A stretch of DNA of 59,433 bases from Flavobacterium sp. Its GTDB lineage: Bacteria; Bacteroidota; Bacteroidia; Flavobacteriales; Flavobacteriaceae. Positions 27,874 to 34,738 of the stretch are shown piece after piece; position 1 is the first letter of the stretch, and every line of letters begins with the position of its first letter. The notes under the pieces are model-generated. The model was not told the DNA's origin. It did not search any database and saw only the letters and a program-made list of their open reading frames with translations. The DNA is taken from NCBI RefSeq assembly GCF_027484705.1, contig NZ_JAIXSL010000023.1:1-59433 (forward strand), in the 5' to 3' direction. The translations under genes were made by a program, and so were the position numbers.

Positions 27874-28392
27874 ATGAAAGTCAACCAATTGCAAAATACC
27901 GAATACGCTTCTTTTTATGCGGGCTATATCAAGGCTGTTTCTGATGAATACAACTTAGTAGAAGAATTAGAAATTTCAGTTCACCGGCTGATCAAATTCG
28001 TGCAGAACATCCCAATGGATAAATTCGATTACCGTTACGCCGAAGGCAAATGGACGATCAAAGATATTCTGCAACATCTTATAGACGCTGAACGCATTTT
28101 TGCTTATCGCGCTTTGCGTTTCGCCAGAAAAGACACGACGCCGTTAGCCAGTTTTGACGAAAATACTTACGTTGATGTTGCGCGCGCCAACCAAAGAAGC
28201 CTTCAGGATTTGCTTTCGGAACTTGCGGTGGTGCGCCAAGCTACGTTATCGTTATTCAAAACTTTTTCTGAAGAGGATTTGCTGCAAAATGGAATCGCAT
28301 CCAACAATCCGATGTCGGTTCGAGCATTAGGTTTTGTAATTATTGGGCATCAGAACCACCATCAAAAAATTTTTGAGGAAAGGTATCTTTAG
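27874..28392 (+). CDS. DinB family protein
   Basis: 172 residues, a DinB/YfiT-like four-helix bundle. Expected metal ligands are His in DILQHLIDAER and the two histidines of the C-terminal GHQNHHQKIFEERYL; WTIKDILQHL is the usual signature. The family includes damage-inducible proteins and thiol transferases (bacillithiol or mycothiol type), so the reaction is not assignable. It lies 11 bases after ppc and abuts the converging glycosylase gene with no spacer. Confidence 0.92.
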   Translation: MKVNQLQNTEYASFYAGYIKAVSDEYNLVEELEISVHRLIKFVQNIPMDKFDYRYAEGKWTIKDILQHLIDAERIFAYRALRFARKDTTPLASFDENTYVDVARANQRSLQDLLSELAVVRQATLSLFKTFSEEDLLQNGIASNNPMSVRALGFVIIGHQNHHQKIFEERYL

Positions 28393-28872
28393 TCAATCTA
28401 GTAAAGCTTTCTGCCACTCGTCAAGCTTGAGTTGGAATTTCACGGTATTCGCCGGACTTGTAGATGGCATCACATGAAATTCTATACTGTCAATATTTCC
28501 GAATTTCTTCATGAAATACCGGTGGCTTTCCTTTCCGTTGAATAGAATCTTTTTGATTTTTGGAAATTGTTGAAGCAACTGCGGAATCTCATTTTCCGTG
28601 TGGTTTTTAATATGAATGTCTAGGCTGCCTTTACGCTCGCAATTGGCCAACACATCCCAAAGCCCGATTTTGTTTTGCTGCAGCAACGCGACTTTTTCCT
28701 TAAAAACTTCCGGGACGATTCCTTCAGCATAAATCGTGAACATGATTTTCCAAAACTGGTTTTGTTTGTGCGCGTAATATTCCTGTTTCTGCAATGACAT
28801 GACGCCGGGCATGGTACCGAGAATCAGGGTTTCAGTAGCGTCGTCAACAAAAGGAGGAAAGGAGGCAATCAT
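28393..28872 (-). CDS. DNA-deoxyinosine glycosylase (uracil-DNA glycosylase superfamily)
   Basis: 159 residues. The pattern fits the small hypoxanthine/deoxyinosine glycosylase group of the uracil-DNA glycosylase superfamily: SFPPFVDDATETLILGTMPG (motif 1, substrate pocket), YYAHKQNQFWKIM, IGLWDVLANCERKGSLD, ILFNGKESHRYF and the C-terminal VMPSTSPANT loop. It would remove deaminated purines or uracil in base-excision repair. The gene ends exactly at the dinB-family gene end and is separated from the upstream acidic protein by a terminator. Confidence 0.9.
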   Translation of the reverse strand: MIASFPPFVDDATETLILGTMPGVMSLQKQEYYAHKQNQFWKIMFTIYAEGIVPEVFKEKVALLQQNKIGLWDVLANCERKGSLDIHIKNHTENEIPQLLQQFPKIKKILFNGKESHRYFMKKFGNIDSIEFHVMPSTSPANTVKFQLKLDEWQKALLD

Positions 28873-28884
28873 ATATTGGGTTAT

Positions 28885-28910
28885 AAAAAAAGGAACCCGA
28901 AAGTTCCTTT
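28885..28910 (-). terminator. Intrinsic terminator of the arginine decarboxylase / DHS-like operon
   Basis: On the minus strand AAAGGAAC is followed by a 6-base loop, GTTCCTTT and more T (28885-28910). It lies 8 bases after the stop codon of the acidic protein gene. Confidence 0.85.
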
Positions 28911-28917
28911 AGTATTT

Positions 28918-29343
28918 TTATTCGTCATCTTCGTCATCATCCTCGTCTGCGATGTCATCTTCGTCATCATCATCATCGTCGTCCGAATCGTCGCCATCGT
29001 CAGAACCGCCCGGATCCTTAGTAATGTCAACTTCTTCTTCGTCGTCATCTTCGGAAGGTGCGTCTTCATCGAGGTCGATGCCTTTGATCACATCGATCGG
29101 TTCTACGATATCGTCAATATCGTCTTCTTCGTCAAATTTTTCCAATCGGCTTGCCAGTTTGGTACTCACTTTCACCAGATAGATGGTGTCTTCTGTTCGT
29201 ACTTCAACAGCTTCGATCAATTCGTTGTGTGCATTTCTGAAACGGATGATGTTGGAATCATCATAGCCGTCAGGAAACCGTTCCACCAGTAAGGTGAGAA
29301 TTTCGTTCGTCAGTTTAGAGTAATCAACAATAATTCTTCTCAT
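28918..29343 (-). CDS. Conserved protein with extreme Asp/Glu-rich C-terminal tail
   Basis: 141 residues. The first ~70 (MRRIIVDYSKLTNEILTLL, FPDGYDDSNIIRFRNAHNEL, VRTEDTIYLVKVSTKLA) form a compact domain conserved in Flavobacteriia. The remaining half is almost only Asp and Glu with a few Ser/Gly, giving a very acidic, probably disordered tail. Homologues are sometimes labelled DNA primase, but no primase motif is present. The gene lies six bases after the deoxyhypusine-synthase-like gene and ends the operon. A histone-like-protein chaperone or DNA-mimic role would fit such tails but is speculation. Confidence 0.8.
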   Translation of the reverse strand: MRRIIVDYSKLTNEILTLLVERFPDGYDDSNIIRFRNAHNELIEAVEVRTEDTIYLVKVSTKLASRLEKFDEEDDIDDIVEPIDVIKGIDLDEDAPSEDDDEEEVDITKDPGGSDDGDDSDDDDDDDEDDIADEDDDEDDE

Positions 29344-29349
29344 AGTTTA

Positions 29350-30321
29350 TTATAAATCAAGTAGGTAAGCAAAAATTAATGGGGCTACAATCGTAGCATC
29401 CGATTCGATGATAAATTTAGGTGTTTTAATGTCAAGTTTTCCCCAAGTAATCTTTTCGTTGGGAACGGCACCCGAATAAGAACCGTAGCTCGTCGTGGAA
29501 TCGGAAATCTGGCAGAAATAACTCCAGAACGGCACGTCGTGCATTTCCATATCCTGATAAAGCATCGGCACTACGCAGATTGGGAAATCTCCGGCAATTC
29601 CACCTCCGATTTGGAAAAATCCAACGCCGGAACCGCTGTTTTTGGTATACCAGTCGGCTAAGAAAGTCATGTATTCGATACCGGATTTCATGGTTGAGGC
29701 TTTCAATTCGCCTTTAATCACGTACGACGCGAAGATATTACCCATCGTGCTGTCTTCCCAGCCCGGAACAATAATTGGTAAATTTTTCTCAGCTGCGGCA
29801 TACATCCAGCTGTCTTTCAAGTCGATTTCGTAGTATTCTTCGAGTACGCCTGAAAGCAACATTTTATACATGAATTCATGCGGAAGGTAACGTTCTCCTT
29901 TGTCATCGGCGTCTTTCCAGATTTGGTAGATGTGTTTTTGCAAACGGCGGAACGCTTCATGCTCGGGAATACAGGTATCGGTCACACGGTTTAAGCCACG
30001 CTCCAACAAATCCCATTCTTCCTGCGGTGTCAAGTCGCGGTAATGCGGCACTCTTTCGTAATGCGAATGCGCTACGAGGTTCATGATATCTTCTTCGAGG
30101 TTCGCGCCCGTGCACGAGATGATTTGTACTTTGTCTTGGCGGATGAATTCTGCGAAAATTTTTCCGATTTCAGCCGTACTCATCGCACCGGCTAAAGTGA
30201 CCATCATTTTCGCACCGTTTGCCAATTGTTGCTCGTAGGCTTTGGCAGCGTCTACCAAGGCGGCGGAGTTGAAATGCAGATAGTGTTTTTCGATAAACTG
30301 ACTGATAGGTCCTTTACTCAT
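29350..30321 (-). CDS. Deoxyhypusine synthase-family protein
   Basis: 323 residues. Family features include VTLAGAMSTAEIGKI near the N-terminus, the NAD-binding SCTGANLEEDI, the DSTMGNIFASYVI stretch, IGGGIAGDFPI and ITWGKLDI. True deoxyhypusine synthase uses a lysine right after GGGVA (human Lys329 as I recall it); here the aligned residue is Gly (GGGIAGDF). Bacteria lack eIF5A, so a polyamine reaction on free substrates is more likely than protein modification. The operon with arginine decarboxylase supports a role in polyamine synthesis. It is separated from that gene by repeat copy D and followed after six bases by the acidic protein. Confidence 0.88.
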   Translation of the reverse strand: MSKGPISQFIEKHYLHFNSAALVDAAKAYEQQLANGAKMMVTLAGAMSTAEIGKIFAEFIRQDKVQIISCTGANLEEDIMNLVAHSHYERVPHYRDLTPQEEWDLLERGLNRVTDTCIPEHEAFRRLQKHIYQIWKDADDKGERYLPHEFMYKMLLSGVLEEYYEIDLKDSWMYAAAEKNLPIIVPGWEDSTMGNIFASYVIKGELKASTMKSGIEYMTFLADWYTKNSGSGVGFFQIGGGIAGDFPICVVPMLYQDMEMHDVPFWSYFCQISDSTTSYGSYSGAVPNEKITWGKLDIKTPKFIIESDATIVAPLIFAYLLDL

Positions 30322-30345
30322 AATGTTGTTGTTTTTGATTCCGGG

Positions 30346-30428
30346 GCCTAGCCCTGATGGCAGCGGTTATCCTTTTGTGCCGGCGTTCGGCGCGAAAGAT
30401 AGTAGCGTACAGCAGGAATGAGCTCCTA
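30346..30428 (-). repeat. Interspersed ~80-bp intergenic repeat, family 1, copy D (inverted)
   Basis: Very close to copy B in inverted orientation. Plus-strand landmarks: CCTAGCCCTGATGGCAGCGG, TTATCCTTTTGTGCCGGCG, TTCGGCGCGAAAGATA, AGCAGGAATGAGCTCCT. It lies inside the polyamine-type operon, between the arginine decarboxylase stop and the DHS-like start. Confidence 0.88.
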
Positions 30429-30447
30429 AATCATTTTCAAAAATAAT

Positions 30448-31848
30448 TTATTTTTTATTATATCCTAATATGTTGAGCACTTCTTCTGAAGTTTGTTGCT
30501 CGGAGAACACTTCCGTGGCCAGAATACCGTTTTCGTCACGGTCAATCAGGATGTGTTTCGGTTGCGGAATCAGGCAGTGGTGCAAGCCTCCGTAACCGCC
30601 GATGGTTTCTTGGTAAGCGCCTGTGTTGAAGAACCCAATATACAACGGTTTTTCCTTGCTGTATTTCGGCAAATAAATCGCGTTCATATTCTGTTCGGAG
30701 TTGTAATAATCATCGCTGTCGCAAGTCATGCCACCGAGCAACACGCGTTCGTAAGTCTCATTCCATCGGTTGACCGCGAGCATGATGAAACGCTTGTTGA
30801 TCGCCCAGGTATCTGGCAAAGTGGTGATGAAAGACGAGTCGATCATGTTCCATTTTTCACGGTCGTTTTGCTGTTTTTGATAGAGAATCTGGTAGATCGC
30901 GCCGCCGCTTTCGCCTACAGTGAATGATCCGAATTCGGTAAAAATATTAGGGACATCAACTTCAGCTTCTTCGCAGGCGATTTTGATTTGATTGATGATT
31001 TCGTCAATCATGTATTGATAATCGTATTCGAACGCCAAAGAATTTTTGATTGGGAAACCGCCGCCGATGTTAAGGCCGTCGAGCGTCGGGCATTCTTTTT
31101 TAAGCTGGATGTATACTTTGATACATTTCACCAATTCGTTCCAGTAATAAGCGTTGTCGTTGATTCCGGTATTGATGAAAAAGTGCAGCATTTTGAGTTC
31201 CAAATGCTTGTTTTCCTGAATCTGTTTTTTGTAGAACGCTACGATGTTTTTATAACCGATTCCTAAACGCGAAGTATAGAACTCGAATTTTGGTTCTTCT
31301 TCGGCCGCGATACGGATTCCGATTTTGAATTTCCCTTTGATTTCGGCTTGCAACAAATCTAGTTCTTCGTAATTGTCGATGATCGGAATGGCGTTTTTAT
31401 GGCCGTTGTTAATCAGTCTTGCAATGTTCGAAATGTATTGGTCGCGTTTGAAACCGTTGCAGATGATATACGTGCTTTTGTTGATTTTTCCCTTTTCAAG
31501 CAAATTTTCAACGATGTTGATGTCGAAGGCCGAAGACGTTTCAATGTGGATGTTGTTCTTGAAAGCCTCGTTCATGATGTATTCAAAATGCGAGCTTTTT
31601 GTGCAATAGCAATAATAATACTTGCCTTCGTATTTGTTTTTTTCCATCGCATTTCGGAACCAGTTTTTGGCGCGTTTGATGTTGTTGGAAATTTGCGGCA
31701 GGTACGTGAATTTTAACGGCGTTCCGTATTGTTCGACGAGTTTCATCAAATCGATGTTGTGAAACTGCAGATTATCTTTGTTAAGCGTAAACTCTTCTTG
31801 TGGGAAATAGTAGGTTTGGTTGATCAGGTCGAAATATTTTGTATTCAT
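30448..31848 (-). CDS. Arginine decarboxylase (fold III / ornithine-DAP-arginine decarboxylase family 2)
   Basis: 466 residues, the short bacterial form of the PLP-dependent alanine-racemase-fold decarboxylases. The PLP lysine is expected at Lys84 (YYCYCTKSSHFEYI). The barrel continues through HIETSSAFDINIVE, GLNIGGGFPIK and the C-terminal TCDSDDYYN motif, with GFFNTGAYQETIGGYGG near the end. It converts arginine to agmatine and CO2, the first step of an agmatine route to polyamines. No agmatinase gene lies in this operon. A 59-codon ORF with a strong promoter precedes it, and the DHS-like gene follows. Confidence 0.88.
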   Translation of the reverse strand: MNTKYFDLINQTYYFPQEEFTLNKDNLQFHNIDLMKLVEQYGTPLKFTYLPQISNNIKRAKNWFRNAMEKNKYEGKYYYCYCTKSSHFEYIMNEAFKNNIHIETSSAFDINIVENLLEKGKINKSTYIICNGFKRDQYISNIARLINNGHKNAIPIIDNYEELDLLQAEIKGKFKIGIRIAAEEEPKFEFYTSRLGIGYKNIVAFYKKQIQENKHLELKMLHFFINTGINDNAYYWNELVKCIKVYIQLKKECPTLDGLNIGGGFPIKNSLAFEYDYQYMIDEIINQIKIACEEAEVDVPNIFTEFGSFTVGESGGAIYQILYQKQQNDREKWNMIDSSFITTLPDTWAINKRFIMLAVNRWNETYERVLLGGMTCDSDDYYNSEQNMNAIYLPKYSKEKPLYIGFFNTGAYQETIGGYGGLHHCLIPQPKHILIDRDENGILATEVFSEQQTSEEVLNILGYNKK

Positions 31849-31901
31849 TGTTGGATTTTAAGGAGATGAAAAAAGAGGAAAAATCAATTTTTATCTGCTG
31901 T

Positions 31902-32081
31902 TCAAACCCGAATATTCGCGAAAATGATGGGTAATTTTTCGTGATACTGATTGGAATATTGGAAGATGTCGAAAGGTGTAATACCGTTTACAGCAAAAGC
32001 ATTCTTCAAAATTCGGAAGAAAGATTTCAGGTTTTCGGATCCTGTAAAAAAGGACTGGTCGGTATTAGGGTTCATATTCAT
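31902..32081 (-). CDS. 59-residue leader ORF upstream of arginine decarboxylase
   Basis: ATG at 32081 to TGA at 31902-31904. The peptide starts MNMNPNTDQSFFTGSENLK and ends YHEKLPIIFANIRV. It has balanced composition, no signal peptide and no family I recognise. Support comes from the promoter at 32087-32118, whose predicted start lies within 0-3 bases of the ATG, so the message would be leaderless or almost so. A second ATG is two codons in. The gene lies 53 bases before the arginine decarboxylase start and must be on the same transcript. It contains only two Arg codons (CGA and, next to last, CGG). It may be a small protein or a regulatory leader peptide. Confidence 0.55.
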   Translation of the reverse strand: MNMNPNTDQSFFTGSENLKSFFRILKNAFAVNGITPFDIFQYSNQYHEKLPIIFANIRV

Positions 32082-32086
32082 CAGCG

Positions 32087-32118
32087 CAAATGTAAAAAAT
32101 AAAATAATTGTGATGCAA
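32087..32118 (-). promoter_or_regulatory. Bacteroidota-type promoter for leader ORF and arginine decarboxylase operon
   Basis: On the minus strand TTG (32116-32118), 21-base spacer, TACATTTG (32087-32094). Both elements match the consensus exactly. The implied start is close to 32082, immediately before the ATG of the leader ORF. Confidence 0.75.
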
Positions 32119-32138
32119 TCGTTTCGATTAAAAAAACA

Positions 32139-33206
32139 TTAACTTCTGTAAAAAGAAAAAGCATCCATAATCATTTCTTTTTCAGCGGTTTGGTTGATTT
32201 TTATTTTACCGATAGCTTCAATCAGCGCAAATTGAATCGTTCCGTACTCGTTTTTCTTGTCATGTATGAGTAAATTGAGAATCGGATCAATATCCCGGTC
32301 TTCAAAAATCACATTGTCGAAGATGCCTGAAATGGTGTTTTTGATTTGAGTGAAATCAGCTTCGGAAATCCATCCTTTGTGCCATGAAAGATAACTTTCA
32401 AGAATCATCCCGACGGCAATCGCTTCGCCGTGCAGCAAGGTTTTTTTGTGTTCGCTTTCGAGGAAGTAACTCTCAATCGCGTGTCCTAAAGTATGCCCGA
32501 AATTGAGTGCTTTCCGGATGCCGTTTTCGGTAGGATCCTGCATGACGATTTCGTTCTTGATTTCGATCGATCTGAAAATCAGCGCATCTAAATCGTCTGT
32601 ATTCAATTGTTTTAAATCGAGGAATTGTTCCCAGTAGTTTTTATCGAAAATCAATCCGTGTTTGAGCATTTCGGCTAAGCCGGAGCGCATTTCGTTTTGC
32701 GGTAAAGTTTCGAGGTAAGCCGAATCAACAACCACCATTTTCGGGACATTGATCACACCGATCTGATTTTTTAAACTGCCTAAATCGACACCGTTTTTCC
32801 CGCCAACCGACGCATCGACCATCGCGAGTAAAGTCGTTGGAACATGAATGAAATCAATGCCGCGTTTGAACGTTGACGCCACAAATCCACCTAAATCCGT
32901 CACCACGCCGCCACCCAAATTGATGATGACGCTTTTTCGGTCGGCGCCTAATTCGGTGAGTACGTTCCAGATTTGTACGCAGGTTTCGATGTTTTTCGAG
33001 CTTTCGCCGGATTCGAATGCTACGATTTCAATAGGAATTTCGGTTGCTATATAAGGTAGAAAATTCGGCAGACAATATTCATCCGACTGACTGTCAACAA
33101 GTACGAATATAGACGAATACTTTGCTTCGGATAGCAGCTGGTTTAAGGCTTCATATCCTGGCTCGTTGAAGTAAATCGGATAGCCATTGGCTTGAATACG
33201 GGACAT
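32139..33206 (-). CDS. aroB: 3-dehydroquinate synthase
   Basis: 355 residues. AroB makes 3-dehydroquinate from DAHP in the shikimate pathway, using NAD and a divalent metal. Signatures: FESGESSKNIETC, NLGGGVVTDLGGFVAST, HVPTTLLAMVDASVGGKNGVD and the metal-site HGEAIAVGM plus ALNFGHTLGHAIE. The frame is open to 33317, but the extra N-terminal 37 residues (rich in Phe/Tyr/Lys) are unlike the family, and ATG 33206 (MSRIQANGYPIYF) gives the normal length. It diverges from the photolyase operon across 159 bases. Confidence 0.96.
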   Translation of the reverse strand: MSRIQANGYPIYFNEPGYEALNQLLSEAKYSSIFVLVDSQSDEYCLPNFLPYIATEIPIEIVAFESGESSKNIETCVQIWNVLTELGADRKSVIINLGGGVVTDLGGFVASTFKRGIDFIHVPTTLLAMVDASVGGKNGVDLGSLKNQIGVINVPKMVVVDSAYLETLPQNEMRSGLAEMLKHGLIFDKNYWEQFLDLKQLNTDDLDALIFRSIEIKNEIVMQDPTENGIRKALNFGHTLGHAIESYFLESEHKKTLLHGEAIAVGMILESYLSWHKGWISEADFTQIKNTISGIFDNVIFEDRDIDPILNLLIHDKKNEYGTIQFALIEAIGKIKINQTAEKEMIMDAFSFYRS

Positions 33207-33318
33207 AAGAAAGGTAAAATTAGTGCTGCAAAATACGGTATTTTTTTTCGAATAAAGCCTATAAGATTTTGCGTGAAATTTTAACGGCATTTTATTCTTT
33301 AAATGATAAAATTGCATG

Positions 33319-33326
33319 TATATTTG
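33319..33326 (+). promoter_or_regulatory. Probable -7 element of the photolyase operon promoter
   Basis: TATATTTG, 39 bases before the first ATG of the operon (33366), in the 159-base gap shared with aroB. I see no TTG at -33, so the promoter may depend on an activator or an alternative sigma factor; that is inference. Confidence 0.45.
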
Positions 33327-33365
33327 TTTAATATTTTTTTAAAAACTTTAAACAAAAATATAATA

Positions 33366-33647
33366 ATGCCTAATCATGTATTTACGGAGATTGAAATCGA
33401 CCGCATTATAGAAATGGCTTGGGAAGACCGCACGCCGTTTGAAGCGATCCGCTTCCAATTCAAACTTGAAGAAGCCGATGTGAAAGCCTTGATGAAAAGA
33501 GAACTCCGGTTCAGCAGCTATAAACTCTGGAGAAAACGCGTCGAAAATTGCAAAACCAAGCATCTCGCCAAACGCGTTTCGGGTATTGACCGGTTTAAAT
33601 GCAAATTGCAACGCGCGATTTCAAACAACAAAATTTCTAAGCGATAA
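33366..33647 (+). CDS. TIGR03643 family small protein
   Basis: 93 residues. The sequence TEIEIDRIIEMAWEDRTPFEAI followed by LKRELRFSSYKLWRKRV-type residues (here MKRELRFSSYKLWRKRV) is the hallmark of TIGR03643, a small family found beside photolyase and cryptochrome genes in many bacteria. It is basic and helical, with an N-terminal helix-turn-helix-like segment, so nucleic-acid binding is plausible. The frame is open to 33303, but ATG 33366 follows the -7 box and begins the conserved part. It is the first gene of the nine-gene operon, ten bases before the next. Confidence 0.9.
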   Translation: MPNHVFTEIEIDRIIEMAWEDRTPFEAIRFQFKLEEADVKALMKRELRFSSYKLWRKRVENCKTKHLAKRVSGIDRFKCKLQRAISNNKISKR

Positions 33648-33657
33648 CAATAAGAAC

Positions 33658-34083
33658 ATGGAAAAAGAAAAACCAGACAACGTAGTTTTCTCAGACGAAA
33701 ATGGGTACAATGCGAGTTTGTTGCCTTACGCTTCAAACGTTGGTGCGCCGGTAATTAAGGTTGATGATGTGGTCGCTTGGAAAAGCCGCGGCATCCACAA
33801 CGTCAATAAGGAATTTGAAAATAAGTTCAACGAACTCAAAACGCAATACCAAAACCTGATGCAGGAATACGAGTGGAACGAACTCGTCTACAACGCCAAA
33901 TTCTCGTTCGAACCTGTGATTGGTGAGATTTATCACCTATATATTGGTGACGATGGCATTCATTTTTTATCGCTGATTGCGCCAAACGAATGGAACAAAG
34001 AACACGTCGGAACTTTCAAACTCAACAGCGATAAGAAATGGGTTTTGCTTCAGCCAAAAGATTTTTTTACGCCAAATTTTTAA
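33658..34083 (+). CDS. DUF2452 domain-containing protein
   Basis: 141 residues. Conserved stretches NASLLPYASNVGAPVIK, WKSRGIHNVNKEFENKF, and FEPVIGEIYHLY..DDG..FLSLIAP identify DUF2452. No catalytic motif is known. It is soluble with a central coiled-coil-like helix (~residues 45-70). The start ATG 33658 is ten bases after the TIGR03643 stop. Its stop codon TAA is also the first three bases of TAAGTTTG (34081-34088), a -7-like word before the flavin reductase gene. Position within the photolyase operon points to a light- or DNA-repair-linked role. Confidence 0.87.
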   Translation: MEKEKPDNVVFSDENGYNASLLPYASNVGAPVIKVDDVVAWKSRGIHNVNKEFENKFNELKTQYQNLMQEYEWNELVYNAKFSFEPVIGEIYHLYIGDDGIHFLSLIAPNEWNKEHVGTFKLNSDKKWVLLQPKDFFTPNF

Positions 34084-34093
34084 GTTTGCAATC

Positions 34094-34738
34094 ATGCAGC
34101 AACATATATCTTTAGAAACGATTCTGGCCATGGAAAAACAAAGACGTGTGCACTTCATAAACAGTTTAGGCGGTTTCAAAAGCGTTTCATTAGTCGGTAC
34201 CGTCGATCAATCGGGCAATGAAAACCTTGGCATTTTCAGTTCGATCATTCACATCGGAGCCAATCCGCCTTTAATCGCGCTGTTGTTTCGACCAAGCCCA
34301 CCGGAACGTGACACTTTGAGAAACATTTTAGAAACAGGCTTTTATACGATCAATCACATCAACGAAAAAATTTTTAAGCAAGCGCATCAGACTTCTGCAC
34401 GATATGATGCCGCAGTTTCAGAATTTGATGTTACGGATTTGAAAAGCGAATACAAAGACGGTTTTTTCGCACCGTTTGTTTTGAAAAGCAATGTCCAGCT
34501 CGGCATTGAATTCAAGGAAAAAATCGACATTGCAATCAACAATACGACAATGGTTATTGGTGAAATTAATCATGTCTACTATCCCGAAAATTGTTTGGGT
34601 GAAGATGGTTTTCTCGACCTCGAAAAAGCCAACACAATCACTTGTTCCGGATTAGACAGTTACCACAAAACCGTTCAACTCGACCGATTAAGTTACGCCA
34701 AACCTGATAAGGATTTAATTTCATTGCTTCAAAATTGA
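34094..34738 (+). CDS. Flavin reductase family protein (FMN-binding split barrel)
   Basis: 214 residues. The split-barrel flavin reductase pattern is visible: [57 protein letters not shown] and a C-terminal dimer region. The family reduces free flavin with NAD(P)H, or binds FMN as a redox partner. Within this operon it could keep photolyase FAD reduced or supply reduced flavin; that is inference. ATG 34094 was chosen over the longer open frame because the upstream stretch overlaps DUF2452. Its stop overlaps the TTG start of the next gene. Confidence 0.88.
   Translation: MQQHISLETILAMEKQRRVHFINSLGGFKSVSLVGTVDQSGNENLGIFSSIIHIGANPPLIALLFRPSPPERDTLRNILETGFYTINHINEKIFKQAHQTSARYDAAVSEFDVTDLKSEYKDGFFAPFVLKSNVQLGIEFKEKIDIAINNTTMVIGEINHVYYPENCLGEDGFLDLEKANTITCSGLDSYHKTVQLDRLSYAKPDKDLISLLQN

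Noticed and set aside
28952..29182. Serine-rich 76-codon frame opposite the acidic protein
   Set aside because: Poly-Ser here is only the reverse complement of the Asp codons of the acidic tail.
31951..32142. 63-codon + strand frame between arginine decarboxylase and aroB
   Set aside because: The minus strand carries a 59-codon ORF with a consensus promoter in the same place. The + frame has no promoter or recognisable content.
34081..34088. TAAGTTTG as an internal promoter for the flavin reductase gene
   Set aside because: No TTG lies 17-23 bases upstream, the word includes the DUF2452 stop codon, and the operon is otherwise continuous. A chance match is likely.
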